The notes: generated from the sequence alone by a model not told the origin. Positions 43,998 through 55,410 are shown, numbered from the stretch's first letter. The stretch is DNA of 64,000 nucleotides from JAZKFT01 sp040386335 (GCA_040386335.1 JAZKFT010000018.1:186001-250000); one strand, 5' to 3'. Numbers and translations: made by a program.

Positions 43998-44030
43998 TAT
44001 TCACTTAATAATGGAACCTTATTATAACGG

Positions 44031-44063
44031 GCTGCCGACTTTTAAAGTTGGCAGCTTTTTTTT
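44031..44063 (+). terminator. Terminator after redoxin gene
   Basis: 12-bp arms GCTGCCGACTTT and AAAGTTGGCAGC (one G-U) followed by eight T. Confidence 0.92.
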
Positions 44064-44110
44064 ATACTTGTGTTTTTTAGACGTCGGATTTTTTTTGATT
44101 ATCAAATGGT

Positions 44111-44118
44111 TAGTTTCG
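44111..44118 (+). promoter_or_regulatory. -7-like box TAGTTTCG
   Basis: One base off TAnnTTTG, 31 bases before the TTG start of the first giant gene. No -33 element at usual spacing. Confidence 0.35.
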
Positions 44119-44149
44119 TTTTTTTCTAAACACCAAAACCTAACCTGCA

Positions 44150-47100
44150 TTGAATAGAGTATGGGTCTTACTGCTATTGGTTTTCACAACTGTTAAGTTC
44201 ACACATGCCCAGGCACCTAGCCTGGGGACTTATCCTGCAAATACTGTTATTACGGCCGGAGGTAATACTACTGTGATTCCATCTTTATTTCCAGCTAATG
44301 CGACAGCTACTTCTGCGCAAACATCTACAAATTTTAAGGGGCTACTCCATGTAAATCCGGCAACCGGCATTGTAAGTGTCACAGATGCACATCCTGCGGG
44401 AACCTATACGGTCACCGTAAATGCATTTAATGGGATAGGCACAGCAAGTGCTAATTTTCAATTAATAGTAAATCATACCCTTTGCAGCCAGGGGTTATTC
44501 GGAACAAACATCAATTTACCATCCGGCACCGGTCCTTTGTCGGTGGCTGTAGCTGATTTTAACAACGATGGACGACAGGATATCGCATGTGCAAATTCCG
44601 GAAGTAATAGTGTTTCCATTCGTTTGGGGAATGGAACCGGCGGCTTTACTAACGCATCAGATGTAACTTTCAGTGTAAACCTCAACGCTTCTTCGATTGC
44701 GGTGGGTGATTTTAATGGCGATGGAAAGCAGGATTTCCTGGTGGCAGATGGGGGATACCCAGGCCAGAATGTTCTGGTAAAATATGGAAATGGCACCGGT
44801 GGTTTCACAGGAAATACCATCGTGCAGGTGGGGCTTTCACCAACTTCTATTGATATCGGAGATTTTAACGGTGACGGAAAACAGGATTTCGCAGCGGCCT
44901 GCTATTGGTCTAATTCAGTTTCTATTGGTATAGGCGATGGCAACGGTGGTTTTAACACGATGCCTGGGGTAATGGTTGGTGCTAACCCTCTTGCCGTAAA
45001 AATTGGCGATTTTAATGGTGATACCAAACAGGATATAGCTGTTGTTAACTATATCAGCAACACTGTTTCAATAAGGTTGGGCAATGGACTGGGCGGCTTC
45101 GCAGGATCTACAGAAATAAATGCGGGTACCAATCCATATTCGGTAGCCATCGGAGATTTGAATGGCGACGGCAAACAGGATTTGGCCATTGCTAACAAGA
45201 CCAGCAATAATGTTTCTATCAGGTTGGGCGACGGAACTGGAGGTTTTATCCAAGCCGCGGACATACCGCTGTCCAACTACGCTCCGCAGGCAATCGTAAT
45301 TGGCGATTTTAACGGCGATGCCAACCCTGACATTGCAATGGCCGATGGTATGTACAGCAGTGCAGCCTACTACTATATATCGGTACGGTTAGGCAATGGT
45401 ACAGGCAACTTTAGTGGAACCACAGACCTGGTTGTAGGAAATAATCCTTTGGCACTCGCTGTAGCCGATTTCAACGGTGATGGCAGGCTAGACCTTGTGA
45501 CAGCTAATAGAGGAAGTAATAATATTTCTATCCGTCTTGGGGGTGCCGGTGCTATTAGCGTTAAGGGGAATAATGTTGCGATTGTTGACGGGAGTAATGC
45601 CCCTGAAACAAATAATCATACTGACTTTGGCCTTAGTGTAGCACGCAATTTTACTATTCAAAATACCGGCACCGGCGGCCTTACAGTAAACAGTATACAT
45701 GTAAACGGCGCCGATTCTTCATTATTTACCATTAGTGGCATTACATTGCCTGTAACAATCGACGGGGGTACATCCACCACATTTGCTATTCGCTTTTCAC
45801 CTACAAGTGCCGGCTTAAAAACAACCACGGTAAATATTGGTACAAACACTTGCTATCAACCCATATTTCGTTTCGCGGTTCAGGGTACAGGCGCACCAGC
45901 TACATTGGGTAATTATCCGGCCACAACCATTAATACTGCCGGTGGCAATGCTGTTGTAAATCCATCAACAATACCTGCCCATACCGCAAGCATCGCCGCC
46001 TATACAACCGCTGATTTTAAAGGAATGTTGTATGCCGATCCTATAACGGGTGTGGTCAAAATCACCAATGCACATCCCGCTGGTATATATACTGTAACAG
46101 TAAAAGCATTTAATGGAGTGGCTGCTTCTACAACTACTTTTAAGGTAACTGTGAACAATACATTGTGTAGCCAGGCACTTTATGGTGGAACGACAAACGT
46201 TGCTGTGTCAACAAACCCACGATCACTGGCTGTTGGCGATTTTAATGGTGATGGCAAGCAGGATTTTGCGGCTGCAAACTTTGGCGCAAGTACAGTCTCC
46301 ATCCGCCTGGGCGATGGTGCAGGCAGTTTTTCGGGCAGTATAACGGTTGCCGTAGGTACTAACCCTTACGGTATCGCGGTTGCGGATTTTAATGGTGATG
46401 GCCACCAGGATTTTGCCACTGCAAATTTTAATGGCAGTTCTGTATCAGTGCAATTGGGGAATGGTACCGGCGGCTTTAATGCAGCTGCCAATATTGTAGT
46501 AGCCGGTAACCCAAGATGTATAACCACTGGTGATTTTAATAATGACGGTAGAACAGACTTAGCGGTAGGTCATTATGCGGGTTCAGGAACGGTATCTATC
46601 TGCCAGGGCAACGGAGATGGAAGTTTTGGTACACCCAATAGTGTAGCAGTTGGAGCTTACCCAATTAGTGTTATAGCCGCGGATTTCAATGGCGATGGAA
46701 ATCCCGATTTTGCTGTAGCAAATAACCTATCCAACATAAATGTGTCCATTCGCATGGGGGATGGAACGGGGAGTTTTACAAACGCACCGGACATTGCAAC
46801 AGGCAGCAGCCCATATTCGGTAACCACCGGCGATTTTAATTCAGATGGCAAGCAGGATATCGCTGTGGCCAACTATAACAGTGCGACAGTGTCCATTCGT
46901 CTTGGAAATGGTGCCGGCGGATTTACCGGAACTACTGATGTGCTTGTTGGGACAGGCCCCGTGTCGGTAACTGCCGGCGACTTTAATGGCGATGGCAGCC
47001 AGGATATAGCAGTATTACTCAACAATACTACTGCTATCGCCATACGCCTGGGCGATGGCGTTGGCGGCTTTACTGCCAGTACAAGTGTGACTGTAGCTAG

Positions 47101-50100
47101 TAATCCTTATCAAATGGTGTTGGGTGATGTTAATGGTGATGGCAAACAGGATTTTTTAGCGGCATGCAATAGCAGCAACTCTGTCTCCATTCGCATGGGA
47201 AGCCCTGGTTTTGCAGAGATAAACGTACAGGGGAACAACACGAGCATAACCGACGGTGATATTGCACCTTCTGTTACCGATTTCACCGATTTTGGAAATG
47301 TAAATACCAATCTCGAAAGAATTTTTACGATACAAAATACCGGATCAGGCAGTTTGTTGATAAAGAATATCAGACTGTCAGGGTTAGATTCTTCTATGTT
47401 TTCGGTTTATGGAATTACAATTCCTGTGACCATTGCGGCTGGCACATCAGCCCAGTTTACAACAAGATTTTTACCGGGGTCTGCGGGGCTAAAAACTGCA
47501 ATCATTAACATCGTAAGCGACGATTGTGATGAGGCTAATTACGATTTTTCTATTCAAGGCACAGGAGTTGGTACTTCCCCTGGACTTGGTAACTACCCGA
47601 ATTCAAGCATTGCTAATGCCGGAAGAAATATTTTTATAACACCCACTGCACCACCCACCAATGCATCGGGTGTAACCGCATTTGCTCGAGGTAATTTTAA
47701 AGGAGTATTGCATACGAATCCCACTACAGGCGTGATCACCGTTACAAACGCTCACCCCGCAGGTATTTACACTATTACCGTTAATGCTTTAAATGGATTT
47801 TCCAAGACCACTACCAGTTTTACATTAACTGTGAACCAAACCCAATGCAGCCAGGCTCTGTTTAGCACAGCTACCAATATTCCTTTGGGTAATAGCCCGC
47901 AGATGGTTGCAATCGGGGATTTTAATAATGATGGCAAGCAGGATTTTGCTGCGCCAAATTCTAACAGCAATACCATTTCAATACAATTAGGCAATGGTCT
48001 CGGTAGCTTTAGCAATACGAGTGATGTGACAACAGTGCATAGCCCGTCTGCTGTAAGCATAGGGGATATTAATGCTGATGGCAAACAGGATTTGATAGTA
48101 GGGAATAACGGTAATAATAGTCTTTCCATTTACCTGGGAAATGGTGACGGAAGTTTTTCCTTTTTAAATACAGTGTCGGCAGGAGTGAATCCCTGGGCTG
48201 TTTTGTTGCACGACTTTAATAGTGATGGCAGACTGGATATAGCTTCAACCAATGCAGGCAGCGATAACATTTCTATACGCCTGGGAAATGGGCTGGGTGG
48301 GTTTATTGCGTCAAGCGAGGTTGCAACCGGCAGCGGTCCCAGATTTTTCGCAATCGGGGATATAAATAATGACGGCAGGCAGGATTTTGTGATACCAAAT
48401 TATTTGGATAATTCGGTTTCCATTCGTTTGGGAGATGGCTTGGGTGGTTTTAGCATAACCGCTGATATGAGCCTGGGTACCAGTCCATCGTCGGTGGTAA
48501 TCGACGATTTTAATAGTGACGGTAACCAGGACATAGCAGTGGCACGAATTGGAGGTATTTCCATCCGGTTAGGTGATGGTACCGGTAACTTTAGCGGCGC
48601 CAATGAAATTACCGGCTCACCAGTATCGCTGGCGACCGGCGATTTTAACGGCGATGGTAAAGCGGATATCACAGCGGCCAATTATAATGTGAGTACAGTT
48701 GCTACCTATCTCGGCAATGGAGCAGGCGGCTTTACATCCAACAGTAATTTAAACCTCGGTTACAGCCCATATTTTGTATCTGTTGCTGATGTAAACAATG
48801 ATGGCAAGCAGGATATTCTTTCGGTAGATGGAAACACTCCAGGTAGCGTCTCCATTATTTTGGCAAATCCTAATTCCGCTGAAATTAACCTGCTTGGCAA
48901 CAATACAACCATTCTACAGGGAGACAATACACCTTCCCTATCTGATTATACAGATTTCGGAAATGTGAATACAAACCTTATACGAAACTTCACCATCCAA
49001 AATACAAGTACTGGCAGTCTTAAAATAAATAGTATTGGTACGCGTGGTTCAGATTCATCATTGTTTAATGTTAGTGGAATTATTTTTCCGGTTGTCTTAG
49101 CTTCAAATGCATCCACAACTTTTACTGTAAGTTTTGTACCCACAACTCCCGGCTTAAAAACTGCTGCGATAACTATAAATAATGATGATTGCGACGAACC
49201 TGCATACAACTTTTCTATCCAGGGTACTGCAGTTGCTCTATTGGCTACTCTTGGCAATTATCCTGCAAACACAAATGTTGTCTCAGGTAAAAATATTAAT
49301 ATAACACCTTCGGCTACGCCCACTAATGCCACCAATATCACAGCCTATACTTCAGGTAATTTCAAAGGCTTACTTCGGGTGAATCCATCCACTGGAGTAG
49401 TTGCTGTAGTAAATGCGCATCCTGCAGGGGTGTATAACGTAACCGTGAAAGTCAATGGAGTTGCAACATCCTCCGCATCATTTGTTTTAACTGTTACTAA
49501 TCCCATTTGTAGCCAGGTATTAACAAGTTCCGCCTTCACTTCAGTATCCCAGGTAAATGGCATCCTTGCAGCTACAGTTGGTGATTTTAATGGAGATGGA
49601 ATGCAGGATGTAGCTACCGCCAATTATACAAACTCGACAGTTAACATACGGCTGGGTAATGTAAATGGCAGTTTTACTGGCAGCACAGATATTGCCGTTG
49701 GAAGTAATCCGTATAGTATCGTCATAAATGATTTTAATGGTGATGGCAACCTTGATTTTGCTACCGCTAATTATGGAGCTAATACCGTTTCTGTTCGTTT
49801 GGGTGATGGTGCCGGTAATTTCCCTGGCAGCACTATAGTGGGTGTAGGTGCAGCACCTTACTCAATTGCAGCGGCAGATATAAATAAAGATGGTAAGCAG
49901 GATATTATTACCCCCAATTATATGGGTAATACGGCGTCAGTCCGGCTGGGTGATGGCACAGGTGGTTTTTATGGTTCATACGAACTGTCTTTACCCGCCG
50001 GTCCTATTTCTGTAGCCATCGACGATGTTAACGGGGATGGCAATCCCGACATTGCTATTGCCAATTATAACAATAACAGTGTTTCAGTAAGGTTGGGTGA

Positions 50101-53100
50101 TGGCTCCGGGGCATTTTCCGGATTACTGAATATTGCTGTAGGAGCCAAGCCAAGGGCTGTCGCGATCAGTGATTTAAACCAGGATGGGAAACCAGATATC
50201 GTTGCTGCAAATCAAAATAGTGCTTCCGTGTCGGTAAGCTTAGGCGATGGCACTGGTGCTTTTGCCACACCTGTTCAGATACCGATAGGCAGTAATCCTT
50301 ACGGCTTGGCAATCAGCGACTTTAATGGCGATGGCAAACCTGATATTGTTGTGCCTAATTATAATATCGGAACTGTTTCTGTTCGTTTGGGTGATGCTCT
50401 GGGAAATTTTAGTGAATTGGTTGAGCGTTATGTAACCACAGGTATTACATCACTGGCAGTGGGAAATTTTAATGCAGACAACATAATGGATATCGTTGTA
50501 ACAGGCAGGTCATACAATTACAGTACCGGCAATACTGATAATTATCTTGTAACAAAAATGGGTGGAGTGGGCGACATCTCGGTAACTGCAAATTCCAGCA
50601 ATATATTGGATGGCGATACAATACCGTCTATTGCTGATAATACAGATTTTGGCACGGTAGCAACAGATACCACAATGGTTAAGAGCTTTTATATTTATAA
50701 TTCCGGTTATGCTGAGCTTAAGGTCAAAAACATTACTGTTACTGGACCCGATTCTGCTTTGTTTAAAATCGGGGAAATTACTTTTCCAAGATTGTTGCAA
50801 GGAAATGATGTCAACTGGTTCACAATTTCTTTTAAGACAACTTCGGCAGGTTTAAAAAAAGCTACTATAAATATCATAAATGATGATTGTGACGAATCTA
50901 TTTTCGATTTTGCAATTCAGGCCAATGGAACTGCAGCAGCACCGGCGCTGGGCAGTTACATGAATACCACCATCGCCAGCGCAGGTGGTAATGGCATTGT
51001 TACACCCTCAGCCCCACCCGCAAATTCAAAAAAGATAACCGCATCCGCAAATAATAATTTTAAAGGAAATTTATTGGTAGATAGTGCAACGGGAGCTTTA
51101 AAAATCAGTAATGCTCATCCGGCAGGATCCTATACTGTTACAATAAAGGCGTTTAATGGTACAGCCATAAGCCTTAAAACCTTCACTTTAACCGTGGTTG
51201 ATACCAGATGCAGTCAAGCCCTTTTTAGCAGCAACGCGAATGTTGGTGCGGGTGTTGGTAGTAATACGGTGGTTGTAGGCGACTTTAACGGGGATGGAAT
51301 GCAGGACATTGCTGCGGCTAACGCTGGGAGTAGTGATGTTTCCATTCGGCTGGGTAGCGGGTCGGGTGCCTTTAGTGGAGTCACAAATGTGCCTGTCGGT
51401 GCCCATCCGTCCGCATTGGCGCTAGTGGATTTTAATGGCGACGGTAAGCTTGATTTAGCCACAGCAAATAGCTTTGATAATACCGTATCTATCCGGTTGG
51501 GTAACGGCGCGGGAGGCTTTTCGGGGAGTACTAATGTGTCCGTAGGCAGCAGTCCCAAATCTATTGCTATTGGAGATTTTAATGGTGATGGTATTACTGA
51601 TTTCGCTACGGCAAATGACAGCAGCCATAGCGCTTCTATCCGGTTGGGAGACAGCACAGGTGGCTTTCGCGGAACTACCGAAATACCGGTGGGATCGAAT
51701 CCTGTTTCCATTGCCATTAGTGATGTTAACCGTGATGGCAATTCTGACATCGCTACCGCAAATTATGGCAGCGGCACAGTTTCTATTTGCCTGGGCAACG
51801 GGTCAGGTGGTTTTGGGGCGGCCACCAATCATACAGTAGGTGGGCAGCCCAGGTCTATCAGTTTTGGCAATTTTAATGGCACTACCAATGGCAGCATTTA
51901 CCAGGATATCGCCGTAACCAGTTCAGATTACAACGGATCAGTTACTGTTCGCTTAAATGATGGAACAGGCAACTTTGGAACATTACGGTATACAATTTTA
52001 GGCACCATCCCTTATGCTGCGGCTATTGGTGATTTTAATGGCGATGGCTTGCAGGACTTTGCCACTACAAATTTTAATTCAAATAATGTTTCGATGCGAT
52101 TGGGCGATGGAGCCGGCAATTTTAATGGTAACATAAATGAAGCAGTCGGAGCAAACCCATCTGCGATTGCTGTAGGCGATTTTAATGCCGACGGACTGCA
52201 GGATTTTGCTACGGCCAACCAGGCAGACAATAATTTTTCCGTACGCGTTGGTGGAGCCAATGACATAAACCTTAAAGGTAACAACACCAATATCACAGAT
52301 GGTGACAACATACCTTCGATAACAGATCACAGCGATTTTGGAACTGTTGGAAGCATTCTCACAAGAACTTTTAGCATTCATAATTCCGGCTCCACAAATC
52401 TTACAATCAATAATATTGCCATAAGTGGTACTCATACTTCATTGTTCCAACTAATAGGGATCAGCGTTCCAAAGTCAATTGCCAGCGGAGACTCTGCCGT
52501 TTTTAAAGTAAGCTTTGCACCTACCAGTTCAGGGCTAAAAACTGCCACCATTAGTATAACAAGCGACGATTGCGATGAAGCCTTATTTGATTTTGCCATC
52601 CAGGGAACCGGGGTTTCAAACTCGGTCACTATTGGCAGTTATCCTTCAACCACCATAGTCACATCCGGAGCCAATGCAATAGTAGCAGCTTCCGCGGCCC
52701 CCACAAATGCAGCAGGTGTTGTAGCTACCACATCTGCCAGTTTTCAGGGGTTGTTGGTAGTAGATCCTGCTACGGGTACAGTAACGATAACAAACGCGAG
52801 GCCTGGAGGAACATATACCGTTACTGTAAAGTCATACAATGGTTCTTCAACAGCAACAACCACTTTCATTTTAACGGTCAGCAATGCGTTATGCAATAAA
52901 GCCCAATTTGGCAATCCTATTGCGATACCAACAGCCGCAGGCCCTAACATAATTACGTTGGGTGATTTTAACGGAGATGCCAGGCTGGACCTAATTGTTA
53001 ACACAGGTATTTACTTAGGCAGCGGCACTGGTAATTTTAGTCAGTCCGGAAATCTTAACCTGGCCGGTGCGTCTTCAATTGTGGTAGGCGATTTTAACGG

Positions 53101-55213
53101 CGACGGCAAGCAGGATATTGCGGGAGGAATTGCTGGTACCGGAAGGGTCGGTATACGATTTGGTGATGGTACTGGCAATTTTGGCGGAAATGCGGAAATT
53201 AATGTCGGAGGTAACGGCGGTCCTGTCATAACAGCAGATGTAAATAACGATGGAATATCAGATATAATTGCAGGTAATGGAAACACCAGCCTCGCGGTTC
53301 GCTTGGGCGATGGTTACGGTGGCTTTTACGGAAGCTTTAGTGTGGTGGTGCAAAGCGCTTCCTACGCTCTTGCAGTAGCAGATTTTAATGGTGATGGCAA
53401 AACAGATATTGCATCGGCAAACTTCAGTGCCAAGACCATTTCAATAAGGCTGGGCGATGGTATGGGAAACTTTACAGGGACCAGTAATGTGGTAGTATCA
53501 GATTATCCATCAGTTCTTAAGGTGGCCGATTTTAATATGGATGGAAAGCCTGATATGGTCGTTGGTTTTAACAACAACGTATCTGGTGGGGTTTCGGTAT
53601 TGATGGGTGACGGCACAGGTTTATTTGCCGCTCCTGTCAGCCTTACCACTATTGGTGCCACGCAATCTGTAGAAGTGGCGGATTTTAACGGCGACGGTAA
53701 CCAGGATATTGCAAAAGTGGATTACCAAACATCCCTTGTATGGATATACCTGGGGGCCAACAATGGTATCTTTAACCAATACAGTTTCATCAATAATCCG
53801 GGACCACGGCCGCTGGTAGCCCTGGCCGGAGGCGATTTTAATAATGATGGCTTATACGACTTTGCCACTGCTAACCTTGTAGCTAACCAGGTAAGCATAA
53901 ATTTAGGCAGTACCACTGAAATAAACCTGCAGGGCAACAACACCGGTATACCTGATGGCGACAATATTCCCTCAATAACAGATGGCACCGATTTTGGGAC
54001 AACTAATGCGGGTGGCACTGTTGTTCGTAATTACACTATTCAAAATACGGGGGCAGTCAATCTTACCATCAGCAATATCAAAATAACCGGTGCTGATTCC
54101 TTAATGTTCACTACGGGAGGTATTACCCTCCCGGCTAGCATTATTCCAGGTGCTTCACAATCATTCACCGTAACATTTAACCCATCAACGGCGGGTTTAA
54201 AAGCCGCGATAGTTAACGTTTATACTGATGATTGTGACGAAGCGAACTACGATTTTGCCATACAGGGCGGCATTGCTGGGGAAGGATTAGATTTCGATGG
54301 CACCAACGATCACATCACCATCAACAACACTGCCGGAAATTTTGGTTTGTCAAACGCTACCATTTCAGCCTGGATCAAAACAACGGATACGTCAGCCTCT
54401 TCAATTCTTAGTAAACGAGACGTTTGCGGCCAGGGCAATTTTATTGATTTTGGTATTTCCGCTACCGGCCGTGTGTTAATTGAATTGGAAGATGCGGCCG
54501 GGTCTGCTAACCAGGCACTCAACAGTAAAAAAATTGTAAATGATGGTCTGTGGCACCATGTAGCCGCTGTACGAATTGGCACGACGCTTAGCCTCTTTAT
54601 TGATGGGATGTTGGATACCACAACTACGAGCATAGCCATTGCTAATATTAATAATACAGCCCCGCTGATGATCGGCGCATCCGGCTGCAGCAACAGTGCA
54701 ATTAATTTCTTCAGCGGCCAGATGGACGAACTCAGATTTTGGAACACAGCACTCACCAATTGCGAAATTCAGAATGGTATGCAATGTGAACTTGTCGGAT
54801 CTCAAAGCGGACTTCTTGCCTATTACAAATTCAACCAGGGTCGTGCATTGGATAATAATGAAGCCGTTGTTGTATTGCCAGATTCCAGTGGAAACGGCAA
54901 CGCGGGAACACTTAACAACTTCACGCTGGCCGGCACTATCTCTAATTGGATTTCGGGTAGTGCTGTAACCGCAGGTGTGTCATGTAACAACACCAATACC
55001 TGGCTGGGATTATCTGCTAACTGGAGCCTGGCCACCAATTGGAGCCGTGGCTTTGTGCCGCTGGAATGCACCAATGTGATCATCAATAACGGGGTCGCAT
55101 TTATGCCTGAAGTGAGCGATCCGGCAAGTACCTGCTACAGCCTTAAGTTAAATAATGGGGCAACGGTAACAGTTAAGGGAAGTGGTAAGCTGGATATTAC
55201 CGGGAAAAATTAG
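44150..55213 (+). CDS. Giant secreted protein: six seven-bladed FG-GAP propeller modules plus LamG
   Basis: 3687 aa from a TTG start, with a signal peptide (NRVWVLLLLVFTTVKFTHAQ). Six modules of ~555 residues follow (about 24-583, 584-1143, 1144-1698, 1699-2263, 2264-2825, 2826-3373). Each has a He_PIG/Ig-like domain (LGxYP, FKGLL, NPxTG, AHPAGTYTVTVKAFNG), then seven FG-GAP/VCBS repeats with calcium loops (GDFNGDGKQD type), then an ASH/choice-of-anchor-D-like domain (FTIQNTG, DDCDE, FAIQG). The C-terminus has a LamG-like domain (~3376-3600) and a ~75-residue tail (WLGLSANW to LDITGKN) that is not a usual T9SS domain. Likely a cell-surface adhesin or carbohydrate/protein-binding fibre; ligand unknown. 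Confidence 0.93.
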   Translation: MNRVWVLLLLVFTTVKFTHAQAPSLGTYPANTVITAGGNTTVIPSLFPANATATSAQTSTNFKGLLHVNPATGIVSVTDAHPAGTYTVTVNAFNGIGTASANFQLIVNHTLCSQGLFGTNINLPSGTGPLSVAVADFNNDGRQDIACANSGSNSVSIRLGNGTGGFTNASDVTFSVNLNASSIAVGDFNGDGKQDFLVADGGYPGQNVLVKYGNGTGGFTGNTIVQVGLSPTSIDIGDFNGDGKQDFAAACYWSNSVSIGIGDGNGGFNTMPGVMVGANPLAVKIGDFNGDTKQDIAVVNYISNTVSIRLGNGLGGFAGSTEINAGTNPYSVAIGDLNGDGKQDLAIANKTSNNVSIRLGDGTGGFIQAADIPLSNYAPQAIVIGDFNGDANPDIAMADGMYSSAAYYYISVRLGNGTGNFSGTTDLVVGNNPLALAVADFNGDGRLDLVTANRGSNNISIRLGGAGAISVKGNNVAIVDGSNAPETNNHTDFGLSVARNFTIQNTGTGGLTVNSIHVNGADSSLFTISGITLPVTIDGGTSTTFAIRFSPTSAGLKTTTVNIGTNTCYQPIFRFAVQGTGAPATLGNYPATTINTAGGNAVVNPSTIPAHTASIAAYTTADFKGMLYADPITGVVKITNAHPAGIYTVTVKAFNGVAASTTTFKVTVNNTLCSQALYGGTTNVAVSTNPRSLAVGDFNGDGKQDFAAANFGASTVSIRLGDGAGSFSGSITVAVGTNPYGIAVADFNGDGHQDFATANFNGSSVSVQLGNGTGGFNAAANIVVAGNPRCITTGDFNNDGRTDLAVGHYAGSGTVSICQGNGDGSFGTPNSVAVGAYPISVIAADFNGDGNPDFAVANNLSNINVSIRMGDGTGSFTNAPDIATGSSPYSVTTGDFNSDGKQDIAVANYNSATVSIRLGNGAGGFTGTTDVLVGTGPVSVTAGDFNGDGSQDIAVLLNNTTAIAIRLGDGVGGFTASTSVTVASNPYQMVLGDVNGDGKQDFLAACNSSNSVSIRMGSPGFAEINVQGNNTSITDGDIAPSVTDFTDFGNVNTNLERIFTIQNTGSGSLLIKNIRLSGLDSSMFSVYGITIPVTIAAGTSAQFTTRFLPGSAGLKTAIINIVSDDCDEANYDFSIQGTGVGTSPGLGNYPNSSIANAGRNIFITPTAPPTNASGVTAFARGNFKGVLHTNPTTGVITVTNAHPAGIYTITVNALNGFSKTTTSFTLTVNQTQCSQALFSTATNIPLGNSPQMVAIGDFNNDGKQDFAAPNSNSNTISIQLGNGLGSFSNTSDVTTVHSPSAVSIGDINADGKQDLIVGNNGNNSLSIYLGNGDGSFSFLNTVSAGVNPWAVLLHDFNSDGRLDIASTNAGSDNISIRLGNGLGGFIASSEVATGSGPRFFAIGDINNDGRQDFVIPNYLDNSVSIRLGDGLGGFSITADMSLGTSPSSVVIDDFNSDGNQDIAVARIGGISIRLGDGTGNFSGANEITGSPVSLATGDFNGDGKADITAANYNVSTVATYLGNGAGGFTSNSNLNLGYSPYFVSVADVNNDGKQDILSVDGNTPGSVSIILANPNSAEINLLGNNTTILQGDNTPSLSDYTDFGNVNTNLIRNFTIQNTSTGSLKINSIGTRGSDSSLFNVSGIIFPVVLASNASTTFTVSFVPTTPGLKTAAITINNDDCDEPAYNFSIQGTAVALLATLGNYPANTNVVSGKNINITPSATPTNATNITAYTSGNFKGLLRVNPSTGVVAVVNAHPAGVYNVTVKVNGVATSSASFVLTVTNPICSQVLTSSAFTSVSQVNGILAATVGDFNGDGMQDVATANYTNSTVNIRLGNVNGSFTGSTDIAVGSNPYSIVINDFNGDGNLDFATANYGANTVSVRLGDGAGNFPGSTIVGVGAAPYSIAAADINKDGKQDIITPNYMGNTASVRLGDGTGGFYGSYELSLPAGPISVAIDDVNGDGNPDIAIANYNNNSVSVRLGDGSGAFSGLLNIAVGAKPRAVAISDLNQDGKPDIVAANQNSASVSVSLGDGTGAFATPVQIPIGSNPYGLAISDFNGDGKPDIVVPNYNIGTVSVRLGDALGNFSELVERYVTTGITSLAVGNFNADNIMDIVVTGRSYNYSTGNTDNYLVTKMGGVGDISVTANSSNILDGDTIPSIADNTDFGTVATDTTMVKSFYIYNSGYAELKVKNITVTGPDSALFKIGEITFPRLLQGNDVNWFTISFKTTSAGLKKATINIINDDCDESIFDFAIQANGTAAAPALGSYMNTTIASAGGNGIVTPSAPPANSKKITASANNNFKGNLLVDSATGALKISNAHPAGSYTVTIKAFNGTAISLKTFTLTVVDTRCSQALFSSNANVGAGVGSNTVVVGDFNGDGMQDIAAANAGSSDVSIRLGSGSGAFSGVTNVPVGAHPSALALVDFNGDGKLDLATANSFDNTVSIRLGNGAGGFSGSTNVSVGSSPKSIAIGDFNGDGITDFATANDSSHSASIRLGDSTGGFRGTTEIPVGSNPVSIAISDVNRDGNSDIATANYGSGTVSICLGNGSGGFGAATNHTVGGQPRSISFGNFNGTTNGSIYQDIAVTSSDYNGSVTVRLNDGTGNFGTLRYTILGTIPYAAAIGDFNGDGLQDFATTNFNSNNVSMRLGDGAGNFNGNINEAVGANPSAIAVGDFNADGLQDFATANQADNNFSVRVGGANDINLKGNNTNITDGDNIPSITDHSDFGTVGSILTRTFSIHNSGSTNLTINNIAISGTHTSLFQLIGISVPKSIASGDSAVFKVSFAPTSSGLKTATISITSDDCDEALFDFAIQGTGVSNSVTIGSYPSTTIVTSGANAIVAASAAPTNAAGVVATTSASFQGLLVVDPATGTVTITNARPGGTYTVTVKSYNGSSTATTTFILTVSNALCNKAQFGNPIAIPTAAGPNIITLGDFNGDARLDLIVNTGIYLGSGTGNFSQSGNLNLAGASSIVVGDFNGDGKQDIAGGIAGTGRVGIRFGDGTGNFGGNAEINVGGNGGPVITADVNNDGISDIIAGNGNTSLAVRLGDGYGGFYGSFSVVVQSASYALAVADFNGDGKTDIASANFSAKTISIRLGDGMGNFTGTSNVVVSDYPSVLKVADFNMDGKPDMVVGFNNNVSGGVSVLMGDGTGLFAAPVSLTTIGATQSVEVADFNGDGNQDIAKVDYQTSLVWIYLGANNGIFNQYSFINNPGPRPLVALAGGDFNNDGLYDFATANLVANQVSINLGSTTEINLQGNNTGIPDGDNIPSITDGTDFGTTNAGGTVVRNYTIQNTGAVNLTISNIKITGADSLMFTTGGITLPASIIPGASQSFTVTFNPSTAGLKAAIVNVYTDDCDEANYDFAIQGGIAGEGLDFDGTNDHITINNTAGNFGLSNATISAWIKTTDTSASSILSKRDVCGQGNFIDFGISATGRVLIELEDAAGSANQALNSKKIVNDGLWHHVAAVRIGTTLSLFIDGMLDTTTTSIAIANINNTAPLMIGASGCSNSAINFFSGQMDELRFWNTALTNCEIQNGMQCELVGSQSGLLAYYKFNQGRALDNNEAVVVLPDSSGNGNAGTLNNFTLAGTISNWISGSAVTAGVSCNNTNTWLGLSANWSLATNWSRGFVPLECTNVIINNGVAFMPEVSDPASTCYSLKLNNGATVTVKGSGKLDITGKN
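44213..54270 (+). repeat. Six tandem ~1.68-kb coding modules
   Basis: Module starts lie near 44213, 45899, 47581, 49243, 50941 and 52625; the last ends near 54270. Period is 1645-1698 bases. The modules match at protein level but their DNA has diverged by many synonymous and other changes, so they are old duplications. Confidence 0.88.
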
Positions 55214-55410
55214 AAGGATACCAACCCGGGGAAGGCTAAAATCTCGGGTAGTCATTAGTATATTATGTAGATACCTGATGAGGTGCCATGCTCATTATCA
55301 AGATTAAGCAAAGGGTTATTGACAACGACCTAATGACCTGTCATTCATGCATTTACCCTTGTAACCGGAGTCATCTAAAGATCAGCCCTGCAGGCAACGC
55401 AGGATTAATA

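Noticed and set aside
51214..51750. Long minus-strand frames inside the giant genes (such as this 178-codon one)
   Set aside because: The repeated FG-GAP coding pattern keeps the opposite strand free of stops, giving similar Pro/Ser/Leu-rich shadows in every module.
44213..54270. Tandem modules as recent DNA duplications or an assembly artefact
   Set aside because: Modules resemble each other in protein but differ throughout in DNA, so they are old and independently diverged.
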